From Fontibacterium temperatum (lineage in GTDB: Bacteria; Pseudomonadota; Alphaproteobacteria; Pelagibacterales; Pelagibacteraceae), in assembly GCA_964203055.1 (NCBI GenBank), contig CAXNKS010000001.1, forward strand, positions 521,695 through 585,694: 64,000 bases of DNA. The letters run 5' to 3'. Shown piece after piece: positions 1-8,893 of this stretch. The notes beneath the pieces were generated by a model that saw only the letters and a program-made list of their open reading frames with translations, was not told the origin of the DNA and did not search any database. Made by a program: the position numbers and the translations under genes. The stretch's first letter is position 1; each line of letters begins with the position of its first letter.

Positions 1-1203
1 CGGTGACAAGAAAGAAGTTTGTAGATTTAAACCAATAAGAATTCCAAAGAAATAGGGATCTATTCCATAAAATTTAACCAAAGGTAAAAATATAGGAACA
101 AATATAATTATGATTTCAGTCCATTCTAATGGCCACCCAAGCACGAAAATAATAATCTGAGTAATAATTAAAAACTGCCATGGTTGAAGATTTAAAGATT
201 TAAAAAAAGCTTCAAAAATATCTTGTCCACCAAGGTATGCGAACACCGAAGCAAAAGATGATGATCCAACGAATAACCAAATGATCATCGTTGAAGTTCT
301 GGCTGTTAAATAAATAGAATCCTTGAACATGTTCCAGTTCATAGTTTTGTAGAAGAAAGCAAGACCAATTGCACCAACCGCACCAACTGCGGCAGCCTCT
401 GATGCTGTTGCAAGTCCACCAAGAATAGTTCCTAAAACTAAAGCTATAATTAAAAATAATGGTAAAAAAGAAACTGCAAGATCTTTATAAATTTTAGCTC
501 GCGGTGGAATTTCGCTTAATTTAGGTTTTGGAGCAAGTTTAGGATCTAATGATGCCGCAACAATTACATAAATAATGTAAAGTCCTGCCAACATTAAACC
601 TGGAAACATTGCAGCAGCAAATAATCTTAAAGGAGATAATGCTGCAACAACCGCATACACGATAAACATAATGCTTGGTGGAATTAAAATACCAAGACAT
701 CCTCCAGCAGTAACAACGCCTGAAGCAAATGACTTATTGTAACCGTTATTTACCATTGCAGGCCAAGCTAGTAGCCCCATTAAAGTAACAACGGCACCAA
801 CAATACCTGTTGCTGTTGAAAAAATTGCGCAAGTAATTAAAGAAGCGACTGCTAAATTTCCTGGGAGTTTATATGTTGCAACTCTTATTGCATTAAACAA
901 CCTTGCAACAATTCCAGCTTTTTCAACCACATAACCCATTAATAAAAACAGAGGTATGGCAATCAACACATGATTTTCCATGGTCGAAAAGGTATTTTTT
1001 ACAATTAAATCGAAGATTCTATTTGCAAAAACTCCTGACTCTGCAAATAATTTTGCATCAAAGAAAGCGTAGTAACCAAAAATAACCGACATAGCGAGAA
1101 GTGTAAACGCCATCGGAAATCCAAGTAAAATAATAAAAACAAAAAGACTAACTTGTAATAAACCAACCCAATTAGCTGTTGTAATATTTGCTGCCCACTC
1201 CAT
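1..1203 (-). CDS. dctM: TRAP transporter large permease DctM (3' end beyond window)
   Basis: This is the large membrane subunit of a tripartite ATP-independent periplasmic (TRAP) transporter, which carries an organic acid across the inner membrane using an ion gradient. I translated 401 codons without a stop from an ATG at 1203; the gene runs off the left edge. Family hallmarks are the long hydrophobic segments and the conserved stretches GGCLGILIPPS near residue 170, EWTEIIIIFVPIFLP near residue 365, and GLNLQTSFLSP at the cut end. Its start overlaps the dctQ stop by one base (TAATG), so the two are translationally coupled. The substrate cannot be read from this subunit. Identification is secure. 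Confidence 0.93.
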   Translation of the reverse strand, partial: MEWAANITTANWVGLLQVSLFVFIILLGFPMAFTLLAMSVIFGYYAFFDAKLFAESGVFANRIFDLIVKNTFSTMENHVLIAIPLFLLMGYVVEKAGIVARLFNAIRVATYKLPGNLAVASLITCAIFSTATGIVGAVVTLMGLLAWPAMVNNGYNKSFASGVVTAGGCLGILIPPSIMFIVYAVVAALSPLRLFAAAMFPGLMLAGLYIIYVIVAASLDPKLAPKPKLSEIPPRAKIYKDLAVSFLPLFLIIALVLGTILGGLATASEAAAVGAVGAIGLAFFYKTMNWNMFKDSIYLTARTSTMIIWLFVGSSSFASVFAYLGGQDIFEAFFKSLNLQPWQFLIITQIIIFVLGWPLEWTEIIIIFVPIFLPLVKFYGIDPYFFGILIGLNLQTSFLSP

Positions 1204-1793
1204 TACGATACTAGTCCTTTCACACTTTCGCCTTTTTGAATTTTTCTTAAAATCATTTTTTCAGTTTCTTCAACGTCATCTATTCTTTCAGGCCATTTTC
1301 CTGTTTTAATACAAATGATACATCTAAAAATTTCTGAAATACCGATAATTAATAAAAGTAATCCAGCAATCGGTATTAAGCTTTTGCTAAAATAAATTTG
1401 AATTTGCGCAGGACTATTCCAGCTTGTTTCATGAACAATCCAAGCTTTTTTAGCATAAAAATATCCTGCATAAGTTAATGCAAAAACTCCTGGTGCATAA
1501 AAACAAATAAATAAAACTAAATCTAAAATTGCCTGTCCTTTTTCTGACAGTCTATTGTAATACATGTCTGCCTTAACATGAGTTTTTGTACTCATTGCTG
1601 AGGCTCCACCCATCATAAATACGGCGCCGTACATTTGAATTGTAAAATCGAAAGCCCAAAGTGTTGGGGCATTAAAGAAATATCTCATAATAACTTCGTA
1701 CATCACTGCCGCTGTAAGAATAAAGATACCCCAAGCGAAAGATCTTCCAATCCAAACTACAAATTGATCAGCAAAGTTAATATAGGCTTTCAA
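1203..1793 (-). CDS. dctQ: TRAP transporter small permease DctQ
   Basis: Small four-helix membrane subunit of the TRAP transporter, 196 residues, which pairs with DctM to form the permease. Hydrophobic segments lie near residues 15-37, 50-70, 90-112 and 130-160. The phrase FMMGGASAMSTKTHVKADM near residues 60-75 is typical of the family. The gene sits between dctP (upstream, 124-bp gap containing a hairpin) and dctM (one-base overlap). This order and the overlap support one transcript with lower expression of the membrane part than of the binding protein. Identification is firm; the substrate is unknown. Confidence 0.9.
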   Translation of the reverse strand: MKAYINFADQFVVWIGRSFAWGIFILTAAVMYEVIMRYFFNAPTLWAFDFTIQMYGAVFMMGGASAMSTKTHVKADMYYNRLSEKGQAILDLVLFICFYAPGVFALTYAGYFYAKKAWIVHETSWNSPAQIQIYFSKSLIPIAGLLLLIIGISEIFRCIICIKTGKWPERIDDVEETEKMILRKIQKGESVKGLVS

Positions 1794-1864
1794 GCAGATC
1801 CCCTTTAATTTTTAAAAAATAAAATTAATACTTATAAAATTTTAGTCAACAGATTAATTAAATA

Positions 1865-1901
1865 AAACATAAGCGTGAAATATAATTCCACGCTTATGTT
1901 T
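1865..1901 (-). terminator. Hairpin between dctP and dctQ
   Basis: A perfect 13-bp inverted repeat (AAACATAAGCGTG and its complement) encloses an 11-base loop, 17 bases downstream of the dctP stop on the minus strand. A T-rich stretch follows it in that direction. It looks like a leaky intrinsic terminator or an mRNA-stabilising stem that would let the periplasmic binding protein be made in excess over the permease. The structure is seen; the function is inferred. Confidence 0.65.
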
Positions 1902-1917
1902 AAAAATTTAATTTTTA

Positions 1918-3087
1918 CTATGCAATAGCTTTAGCTGGATCGCCAAAGGTATTTCTGAAACCAATAGTATAATCTGGCTGATTCATAAGAAGATATGACA
2001 TAACTACTTTTGCATATCGTTTTTGTGAATCAATGATTTCTTTAAATAAAGCATCTTTTGCGCTGAAATCAGCAACTACTTTATCCCAAGATTTCATTTG
2101 TTCAGCCAAAATATCTTTTGGAGTTACAACAACTTTTACACCTGAATCTTTAACTAGTTTTACTAGATCATCAGCGTATCGTTTTGTCATTTTCCAATAG
2201 TTATCTGAGTTTGCAGCTTCTGCAGCAATTCTCAAAATATCTTGGTGCTGTTTAGATAAACTATTAAATTTTTTCTTATTAAAAGTTATCTCAAACATCT
2301 CTTGTGATTGGTGAAAACTTCCTAAGTGATAAAACTTAGCAACGTCTTGCATACCAAAGTTTTTATCAGATGAAGGGTTGTTAAATTCCGCAGCATCGAT
2401 AAGACCAGTTTTCATTCCTGGTTGGATTTCTCCACCTGGTAATTGAAGAACTGTCATACCAATTCCTTGTAGAACGTTTGTAGCTAGTCCTACTGTTCGG
2501 TATTTAAGACCTTTAATGTCAGCCATAGATTTAACTTCTTTTTTAAACCAACCAAATGGTTGAGCTGGCATTGGCATCGCGAAAAAACCAACAACATCTA
2601 ATTTAGCTGATGCTAAAGTTTTATCATACAATGCTCTTCCTCCGCCGTACTCAATCCATCCCATCAATTCTTGAGAAGAGAAACCGTAAGAAGGTCCTGT
2701 TCCAAATAATGATGATGACGGACTTTTACCATACCAATATGCAGTAACAGAGTGACCAGCATCTACAACGCCTGTGCTAACTCCATCTGCAATTTCAGCT
2801 GTTTTTAAAACTGAGTTAACGGCTAAAACTTCTAATTTTAAAGATCCACCAGAAAGTTGATTTACTCTCGTGCCGTAATCTTTTGCCATCTCAAAAAATG
2901 GGTCTGCATCTGCAGGGCCCCAAGCTGTTTGCATTTTAAGAGTGACAGTTCCTTGCGCAACCGAAATATTTGGCATTGCAAGAGAAGCAGCGGCAACAGC
3001 ACCTGTGGCTGCAGCAGCTTTGAAAAACTTACGTCTTGAAGTTTTTTTAGACTCCAATGACGTAACTTCGTCTTTTATTTTTGTCAT
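1918..3087 (-). CDS. dctP: TRAP transporter substrate-binding protein DctP
   Basis: Periplasmic solute-binding protein of the TRAP system, 389 residues. The N-terminus carries a twin-arginine-type export signal: SRRKFFKAAAATG near residues 17-29, followed by an alanine-rich hydrophobic stretch ending near AQG at residue 46. The mature part begins VTLKMQTAWG and contains GLKYRTVGLATNVLQGIGMTV and DAAEFNNPSSD, where TRAP binding proteins place ligand-contacting residues. The overall pattern resembles the oxo-acid/chloroaromatic-type (TakP-like) branch more than the C4-dicarboxylate branch, but I hold that loosely. An AAGGG ribosome site precedes the ATG. It lies beside a 2-hydroxyacid oxidation locus, which would fit an organic-acid substrate. 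Confidence 0.9.
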   Translation of the reverse strand: MTKIKDEVTSLESKKTSRRKFFKAAAATGAVAAASLAMPNISVAQGTVTLKMQTAWGPADADPFFEMAKDYGTRVNQLSGGSLKLEVLAVNSVLKTAEIADGVSTGVVDAGHSVTAYWYGKSPSSSLFGTGPSYGFSSQELMGWIEYGGGRALYDKTLASAKLDVVGFFAMPMPAQPFGWFKKEVKSMADIKGLKYRTVGLATNVLQGIGMTVLQLPGGEIQPGMKTGLIDAAEFNNPSSDKNFGMQDVAKFYHLGSFHQSQEMFEITFNKKKFNSLSKQHQDILRIAAEAANSDNYWKMTKRYADDLVKLVKDSGVKVVVTPKDILAEQMKSWDKVVADFSAKDALFKEIIDSQKRYAKVVMSYLLMNQPDYTIGFRNTFGDPAKAIA

Positions 3088-3160
3088 TTATTTTCCCTTA
3101 TTTAGTTAATTAACTGGAAATCATTAAAGCAAAAATAACATGTTACGTCTTTAAAAAAAA

Positions 3161-3190
3161 ATTATGTAAATACACAAGAATTGTACACAA
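3161..3190 (-). promoter_or_regulatory. Possible promoter of dctP
   Basis: On the minus strand TTGTGT (3190-3185) and CATAAT (3166-3161) are separated by 18 bases, close to the sigma-70 consensus, about 75 bases before the dctP start. The region is very AT-rich, so chance matches are easy. Confidence 0.3.
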
Positions 3191-3199
3191 AAACAACCC

Positions 3200-3228
3200 T
3201 TGATTGTAATAGTTTTAGATAGTTTAAT
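3200..3228 (+). promoter_or_regulatory. Possible promoter of the YjbE/TerC gene
   Basis: TTGATT and TTTAAT are separated by 17 bases, about 49 bases before the ATG at 3277. This is a weak sigma-70-like match in AT-rich DNA. I looked in the 189-bp divergent spacer for the manganese (yybP-ykoY) riboswitch often linked to this family and saw nothing convincing. Confidence 0.25.
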
Positions 3229-3276
3229 TTAATTTATTTTATTTAAATAAATGAATAGACAGATAAATAAAATTTT

Positions 3277-3864
3277 ATGAACGAAGAAATTATAATTTTA
3301 ATTAAAATTATTTTAATTGATCTCGTGCTTTCTGCTGACAACGCGATCGTCATAGGTATGACTGCGTCGCAATTTAATGATCAAATTAGAAAAAAAGTAT
3401 TAATTTACGGTACCATTGCCGCTGTAGTTTGTAGAATTATCTTTGCTGGCGCCACTGCTTTTTTATTAAAGATAAATGGAATAAAAACTTTTGGAGCTGT
3501 GCTGCTTCTTTGGGTCGTATACAAATTATATGTAGATATTATAAAGTCAAAGGATGAAAATGAAGGAAGAATTGAGCTCGATGAAAAAAAGAAAAATAAA
3601 TTCAGTGCAGCAGTAATAACAATACTTCTTGCTGACATTTCTCTGAGTCTAGATAATGTAATAGCGGTTGCAGGTGCTGCAGGAGATCATTATGCGATGC
3701 TTGTTTTTGGTCTAGTATTATCAATAGTTTTAATGGCTACTATGGCCAATTTTATTTCACTTTATGTAAAAAAATATAAATGGATTGGTTGGTTAGGTCT
3801 GGCCGCAATATTGTGGGTTGCAGGAGATCTACTATATCAAGACTTTAATTATTTTTTTATTTAA
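3277..3864 (+). CDS. TerC family integral membrane protein, YjbE type
   Basis: A 195-residue polytopic membrane protein of the TerC superfamily. Two inverted halves each carry the family signature: LIDLVLSADNAIVIGM near residues 13-28 and LLADISLSLDNVIAVAGAAG near residues 117-136. The acidic and asparagine residues in these helices are proposed to bind metal. Homologs of the YjbE branch are often under manganese riboswitch control and are thought to export Mn or load metal onto secreted proteins. That role is family knowledge, not visible here. The gene stands alone, divergent from dctP and convergent with the following dehydrogenase. Confidence 0.82.
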   Translation: MNEEIIILIKIILIDLVLSADNAIVIGMTASQFNDQIRKKVLIYGTIAAVVCRIIFAGATAFLLKINGIKTFGAVLLLWVVYKLYVDIIKSKDENEGRIELDEKKKNKFSAAVITILLADISLSLDNVIAVAGAAGDHYAMLVFGLVLSIVLMATMANFISLYVKKYKWIGWLGLAAILWVAGDLLYQDFNYFFI

Positions 3865-3871
3865 ATATTTT

Positions 3872-4828
3872 TTAATTAACCTGATCTTTAGGTTTTTTAT
3901 TATTAAAGAAGTTTTCTAGGTTATCGATTGCTCTATCGCCCATATCAATTCTAGTTCTAAAGGTTGCGCTACCAATATGCGGAAGTAAAAAAAGATTATT
4001 TAATTTTAAGTATTCAGGATTAATCTTTGGTTCTCCATTATAAACGTCTAGACCTAGAGCAAAAACTTTTCCACTCTTCATTGCTTTAATCATAGCAGTA
4101 TCGTCAATGATGTCTCCTCTTGCTGCATTCGTAACAACAGCACCATCGGGTAAATAATTAATCGATTGTTCATTAACTAAATTGGTAGTCTCTTTAGTTG
4201 CGGGACAATTGATAGACAGGAATTCACTATTACTAAATAACGATTTAACATTGTCGTGATAAATTGCTCCCTCTTCTAAGTGGGCCGCTAATTTAGTTCT
4301 GTTGTGATAATGAATTTCCATACCAAAGCCTCGAGCACGTTTTGCGACTTCTCTGCCAATTCTTCCCATGCCAAGAATTCCTAATTTGCTATTAGACATT
4401 TGTTTGCCAAGTAAAAAATCAGTTCTCCAACTCCAACTTTGTTCTTCAGCAAATTTTCTTCCCTCGTAAGCTCTTCTTGATGCTCCTAATAAAAGAAGAA
4501 TAGAAATATCAGCAGTTGCTTCTGATAAAACTTCTGGAGTATTAGTTACAACTATCCCTTTTTTTGCTGCAGCATTAGTATCGATATTTCCAAACCCCAC
4601 GGCATAGTTTGCGATAATTTTTACTTTATCTGATAATTTATTAATAGCTGCAGAATCTATTTTATCTGAACTAAAAGATAAAATTCCATCACAGTCCTTA
4701 GAAAGCTCAATAATATCTTCCGTTGTATAAGGCTTTTCTTCTTTATTTAATTTTACATCAAATAATTTCTGAACGCGCCCTTCGGTTTCTTTTAATAAAT
4801 TTTTAGTAACTAAAATCTTTTTCTTCAT
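3872..4828 (-). CDS. D-2-hydroxyacid dehydrogenase (glyoxylate/hydroxypyruvate reductase-like)
   Basis: NAD(P)-dependent oxidoreductase of the D-isomer-specific 2-hydroxyacid dehydrogenase family, 318 residues. The Rossmann motif LGILGMGRIGREVAKRARGF lies near residues 148-167. The catalytic arginine is in TNAARGDIIDD near residue 236, and the catalytic histidine is in LPHIGSATFRTR near residue 283. Family members reduce glyoxylate or hydroxypyruvate, or oxidise D-glycerate. It overlaps the glcF stop by four bases (ATGA-type), so it belongs to the glycolate oxidase operon, which makes glyoxylate the likely substrate. The exact substrate is inferred from context. Confidence 0.85.
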   Translation of the reverse strand: MKKKILVTKNLLKETEGRVQKLFDVKLNKEEKPYTTEDIIELSKDCDGILSFSSDKIDSAAINKLSDKVKIIANYAVGFGNIDTNAAAKKGIVVTNTPEVLSEATADISILLLLGASRRAYEGRKFAEEQSWSWRTDFLLGKQMSNSKLGILGMGRIGREVAKRARGFGMEIHYHNRTKLAAHLEEGAIYHDNVKSLFSNSEFLSINCPATKETTNLVNEQSINYLPDGAVVTNAARGDIIDDTAMIKAMKSGKVFALGLDVYNGEPKINPEYLKLNNLFLLPHIGSATFRTRIDMGDRAIDNLENFFNNKKPKDQVN

Positions 4829-6123
4829 AATAAATTAATCGCTGTGGGTTTTTCTCCACCTGTGTACCAGTTTAAAATTTCTATGGTATGAACAATCGGT
4901 ATTTTTGTTCCAGATGAAATCTGTGTCATACATCCGATATTTCCAGTTGAAATGAAATCAGGTTTTACTTTATCAATATTTGAAACTTTTCTCTTTAATA
5001 GTTCTGCGGCCATTTCATCTTGAAGCAAATTATAAGTCCCAGCCGATCCACAGCACAAATGACCATCCGGTATCTCAACTATTTCATTGCCAGTTTTTTT
5101 TAATAAATCCATTGGTTGACTATGTATTTTTTGTCCATGCTGCATTGAACATGCGGAGTGATAAGCAATTGTAAATTTTTTATCTTTTTTCACATAATTT
5201 AATTTAATATTTTTTCCTAAATATTCAGTTACATCTTTTGCAAGCGATGAGACCATTTTTGCTTTTCTTCTAAGTTCTTTGTCAGGATGATCTCTAAAAA
5301 TATAACCATAATCTTTTAAAGTAGTCCCACAGCCAGAAGTGGTTACTAAAATTGCATCAAGATTTTTTTCTTCATACCATTTAAACCATGAATTAATATT
5401 GTTTATGAAAGACTTATGAGCAAGCTCTTCTTTGCCTAAGTGATGGTTTAACGAACCACAACAATCCACTTTTTTTGGCACAATCACTTCAACGCCATGC
5501 CTATTCAAAATATCAATTGTTGCATCATTAATTTGTGGAGAAATGACTCTTTGTACGCAACCAGTAAGCAAAGCAACTCTTGCATAAGTCTTTCCGACTG
5601 GTGAGTATATTTCTTTATTTTCTTGTCTAGATACTGGAAAAGAATTTGGCATATACTTCATCATATTTTTAATTTTTTTTGGAAATAAAAATCTAAATGG
5701 GTAAAATAATCTTGCAGAGTAACCGGCCATTCTAAATAAAGTTGGGCTTGGTAAAATTTTGGAAAGCAAATTTCTTATAAATCTATCAAAGAAAGGTCTA
5801 ACAAAAGTTTTTTCTATATGATTTCGCGCGTGATCTACAAGATGCATATAATTAACACCTGAAGGACAAGTGGTCATGCAAGCGTAACAAGATAAGCATC
5901 GGTCAATGTGCTTTGCTATTTTTTCATTAGCTGGTTTGTCGTTTTCCAGCATGTCTTTGATTAAATAAATTCTACCGCGCGGACCATCAAGTTCATCTCC
6001 TACGATCTGGTAGGTTGGACAAGTTGCATTACAAAATCCACAATGCACACATTTTCTTAAAATTCCATCTGCTGAACTAATGTTGCTGTCTTGTAATTGT
6101 TTTTTTGTAAAATTTGTTTGCAT
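4825..6123 (-). CDS. glcF: Glycolate oxidase iron-sulfur subunit GlcF
   Basis: Electron-transfer subunit of the membrane-associated glycolate dehydrogenase GlcDEF, 432 residues. Two ferredoxin-type cysteine clusters are complete: C25-C28-C31-C35 and C76-C79-C82-C86, each with proline after the last cysteine. Two CCG domains follow, with VDCCGSLNHHLG near residue 220 and HLCCGSAGTYNLL near residue 360. Electrons from glycolate oxidation pass from the flavin in GlcD/GlcE through these clusters towards the quinone pool. The start overlaps glcE by one base and the end overlaps the dehydrogenase gene. Confidence 0.95.
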   Translation of the reverse strand: MQTNFTKKQLQDSNISSADGILRKCVHCGFCNATCPTYQIVGDELDGPRGRIYLIKDMLENDKPANEKIAKHIDRCLSCYACMTTCPSGVNYMHLVDHARNHIEKTFVRPFFDRFIRNLLSKILPSPTLFRMAGYSARLFYPFRFLFPKKIKNMMKYMPNSFPVSRQENKEIYSPVGKTYARVALLTGCVQRVISPQINDATIDILNRHGVEVIVPKKVDCCGSLNHHLGKEELAHKSFINNINSWFKWYEEKNLDAILVTTSGCGTTLKDYGYIFRDHPDKELRRKAKMVSSLAKDVTEYLGKNIKLNYVKKDKKFTIAYHSACSMQHGQKIHSQPMDLLKKTGNEIVEIPDGHLCCGSAGTYNLLQDEMAAELLKRKVSNIDKVKPDFISTGNIGCMTQISSGTKIPIVHTIEILNWYTGGEKPTAINLL

Positions 6124-7337
6124 TATATTCCTGAATACATTTTTCCTGGATTTAAAATCTTCTTAGGATCAAAACTTTCTTTGATCTTTAAAGATAAAAC
6201 TTTAATATTCTCATCAACAATTGTCAAAAAATCTTCTTTGATACGGACGTGATTTGGCGCCTTGATAATTGTCATGTGCCCACCAAGTTTTATGACTTCC
6301 ATTCTTAATTGTCTTAATAGTACGCTATCATTTTCAGGTATTTCAGCCCAAATTAAATTACCCGCCCAATCTACTACATATTTCAATTCTTCATTTTCAA
6401 ATTTATTTATAAACTGATCAGTATTAACGGGTGGTAAAATTATTTTTACAACTACATTTGTACTATTATTAAAAAATTGCAGATCTGTTGTATTTTGCCA
6501 AAAAATTCTTGATTGGTAATTTTCAAGAACTGAAATTGTTTTTTTATATTCATCAAATAATTTTTTTAGAGTGTTGACTCTCTCAACCACTGAAATTTTC
6601 GGTCCCTCAAGACGGATAGCAGTAATTGAAGTTGTCGTGTCTAGATCGTTTAATTTAAAAAACTTGGACATTTTTGCTGGATAAAAACATGCACCTGAAA
6701 TTTCTACAGAAGTTTGCATTGATTTTGAAAAAATATTTAAAGCTTTTTTTAAGTTAATATTATTAACTAATAAAGTTTGGCTCTCTTCATTTTTTGGCTG
6801 AACTTTCAATACAATCTCAGTCAAGGCAACTAAGGTACCATATGCTCCAGTTATAAGTTTACTTACATCATAACCTGTTACATTTTTAACAACGGTTCCT
6901 CCTGATTTTACAATTTCACCTTTGCCATTTATTCCTCTAAATCCCAGAATATGATCTCTTAAAGCGCCCGCTCTAAATCTGCGTGATCCTGATAAATTGC
7001 ACGCCACAGCTCCACCAACAGATCCTTTGTTGCTTTTACCATTATATAAAAATCCCATGTCGGAGGGTTCAAAAGATAATTCCTGATTTTTTTTATCTAA
7101 CTCTTTCTCAATTAAATCAAGCGGCGTTCCTGATTTAACTTTAATATAAAGTTCTTCAGGAAAATATTCGATAATTCCACTTAAGTTTTTTAAATTTAAA
7201 GATTTTGAACACTGAATTAATCTACCAATTGGTTTTGAATTATGTCCGGTAATTTCAATTGGAATCTCTTGTGAATTACAATTTTTTATAAAATCTGCAA
7301 CTTCATGTTCGCTTGATGGCGAATAAATTTCTGACAT
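6123..7337 (-). CDS. glcE: Glycolate oxidase FAD-binding subunit GlcE
   Basis: Second flavin-type subunit of glycolate dehydrogenase, 404 residues. The FAD-binding PCMH-type domain occupies the first half, with SNKGSVGGAVACNLSGSRRF near residues 101-120, a region rich in GGTVVKNVTGYDVSKL near residues 146-161, and a terminal DPKKILNPGKM motif as in GlcD. It is slightly longer than the roughly 350-residue E. coli GlcE. It overlaps glcD and glcF by single bases, so all three subunits are coupled. Identity follows from the family signature and from its position between glcD and glcF. Confidence 0.93.
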   Translation of the reverse strand: MSEIYSPSSEHEVADFIKNCNSQEIPIEITGHNSKPIGRLIQCSKSLNLKNLSGIIEYFPEELYIKVKSGTPLDLIEKELDKKNQELSFEPSDMGFLYNGKSNKGSVGGAVACNLSGSRRFRAGALRDHILGFRGINGKGEIVKSGGTVVKNVTGYDVSKLITGAYGTLVALTEIVLKVQPKNEESQTLLVNNINLKKALNIFSKSMQTSVEISGACFYPAKMSKFFKLNDLDTTTSITAIRLEGPKISVVERVNTLKKLFDEYKKTISVLENYQSRIFWQNTTDLQFFNNSTNVVVKIILPPVNTDQFINKFENEELKYVVDWAGNLIWAEIPENDSVLLRQLRMEVIKLGGHMTIIKAPNHVRIKEDFLTIVDENIKVLSLKIKESFDPKKILNPGKMYSGI

Positions 7338-8833
7338 TAAAATCTTGGGATGTCTTTAAACTTTGTGTCTCCTTTATGAACGTGCATTTTTCCGCCTTCT
7401 GCACAACGATGAAGGATTGGATATACCTTGCCTGGATTTAAAAGAGATTTTTCATCAAACGCTTGTTTAATGTTTAGTTGTTGTTGGATGTCTTCATCGT
7501 TAAACATTTCACACATTAAATCTCTTTTCTCAATTCCAACTCCATGTTCTCCTGTGAGTACACCACCTACTTTTACACAATATTTTAAAATATCAGCGCC
7601 GAATTTTTCTGCTTTTTTTAATTCACTTTTAATATTTGAATCAAACATAATCAGAGGATGTAAATTTCCATCTCCCGCATGAAAACAATTCGCAACTTTT
7701 AAACCGTGTTTTTGTGAAAGCTTAGTAATTTCTTTTAAAACTTCAGCTAATTTTTTTCTAGGAATTGTCCCATCCATGCATAAATAATCAGGCGACATAT
7801 CTCCAATTGCTGGGAATGCAGCTTTTCTTCCTAACCAAAATCTTAATCTTTCTTCATCATTTTTGCTTATGCGTAAATAAGTTGATTTATTTTTTTTAGC
7901 AATTTCTTCTACTCTTTTTATTAAAATATTTACTTCACTTTCTGTACCATCCAATTCCACAATTAAAATTGCCTCAACGTCTTTTGGATATCCAGCCTTG
8001 GCATAATCGTCTGTTGCTTTTATTAAAGGCTTATCCATAATTTCCATTCCCGCAGGAATAATTCCGCCTGAAATAATATCTGAAACACACTGACCAGAAT
8101 CTTCAACGCTTTGAAAACCTAAAAGTAGAGCTTTGACTGACTGTGGTTTTTTTAAAATTTTAACCGTTACTTCTGTTAAAACTCCAAGCAATCCCTCTGA
8201 TCCTGTAATTAAACCTAATAAATCATAACCTTCAGATTCTAATTTTTTTCCACCAAATTTCATAACTGTTCCGTCCATCAAAACAATTTCAACACCAAGA
8301 ACGTTATTAGTTGTGGTTCCATATTTTAAAGAATGAACACCTCCAGAGTTCTCAGCAATATTTCCACCAATGGAGCAGGCAATTTGGCTTGAAGGATCAG
8401 GTGCATAATAAAAGCCGTTGTGTTCAACTGCTTTAGTTAGAGATAAATTTGTAACTCCAGGCTGCGTTACAACGCATCTATTTTCAAAATCAATTTCTAG
8501 AATTTTATTAAACTTACTAAGACCCAACAAAACACCGTCCGCTAAAGGTAACGCTCCTCCAGAAAGACCTGTGCCAGATCCTCTTGGAACAATCTTAATA
8601 TTATTTTCATGACAATATTTTAAAATATTACTAACTTCAGTTGTATTTTCAGGAAGTACAACAACCATTGGCTTTTGTTTATAAGCGCTCAATGCGTCTG
8701 TTTCATAAGGAATTATACCTTCAGGATCTGAAACAATATTAATTGGATTAGTAAATCTTTTTAAATCACGAACAATTTTTTCTCTATCATTTAAAACTGA
8801 TTGATCAATTTTTGGCATTACTAAAGTAGACAT
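7337..8833 (-). CDS. glcD: Glycolate oxidase subunit GlcD
   Basis: Catalytic FAD subunit that oxidises glycolate (and often D-lactate) to the 2-oxo acid, 498 residues. Visible motifs are the FAD-binding VPRGSGTGLSGGALP near residue 85, GGNIAENSGGVHSLKYGTT near residue 155, the histidine-rich CFHAGDGNLHP near residue 385, and GGVLTGEHGVGIEKRDLM near residues 423-440. It is the first gene of glcD-glcE-glcF-dehydrogenase, with a 60-bp gap from the aminotransferase upstream. Glycolate is a major phytoplankton exudate, so the operon would let the cell oxidise it to glyoxylate for energy or glycine supply. Confidence 0.95.
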   Translation of the reverse strand: MSTLVMPKIDQSVLNDREKIVRDLKRFTNPINIVSDPEGIIPYETDALSAYKQKPMVVVLPENTTEVSNILKYCHENNIKIVPRGSGTGLSGGALPLADGVLLGLSKFNKILEIDFENRCVVTQPGVTNLSLTKAVEHNGFYYAPDPSSQIACSIGGNIAENSGGVHSLKYGTTTNNVLGVEIVLMDGTVMKFGGKKLESEGYDLLGLITGSEGLLGVLTEVTVKILKKPQSVKALLLGFQSVEDSGQCVSDIISGGIIPAGMEIMDKPLIKATDDYAKAGYPKDVEAILIVELDGTESEVNILIKRVEEIAKKNKSTYLRISKNDEERLRFWLGRKAAFPAIGDMSPDYLCMDGTIPRKKLAEVLKEITKLSQKHGLKVANCFHAGDGNLHPLIMFDSNIKSELKKAEKFGADILKYCVKVGGVLTGEHGVGIEKRDLMCEMFNDEDIQQQLNIKQAFDEKSLLNPGKVYPILHRCAEGGKMHVHKGDTKFKDIPRF

Positions 8834-8893
8834 GGCTTAAACTTATATTATTTTGATTGATATATATAGGTCTTTGAGATTGAAAAAAAAACT

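Noticed and set aside
2857..3039. Plus-strand reading frame opposite dctP
   Set aside because: It lies wholly inside a well-supported gene on the other strand and has no protein features; the same applies to the other long antisense frames in rho, glcD, hemC, purH and mnmE.
3088..3276. Manganese (yybP-ykoY) riboswitch before the YjbE/TerC gene
   Set aside because: The family is often controlled this way, but I see no matching stems or conserved loops in the 189-bp AT-rich spacer.
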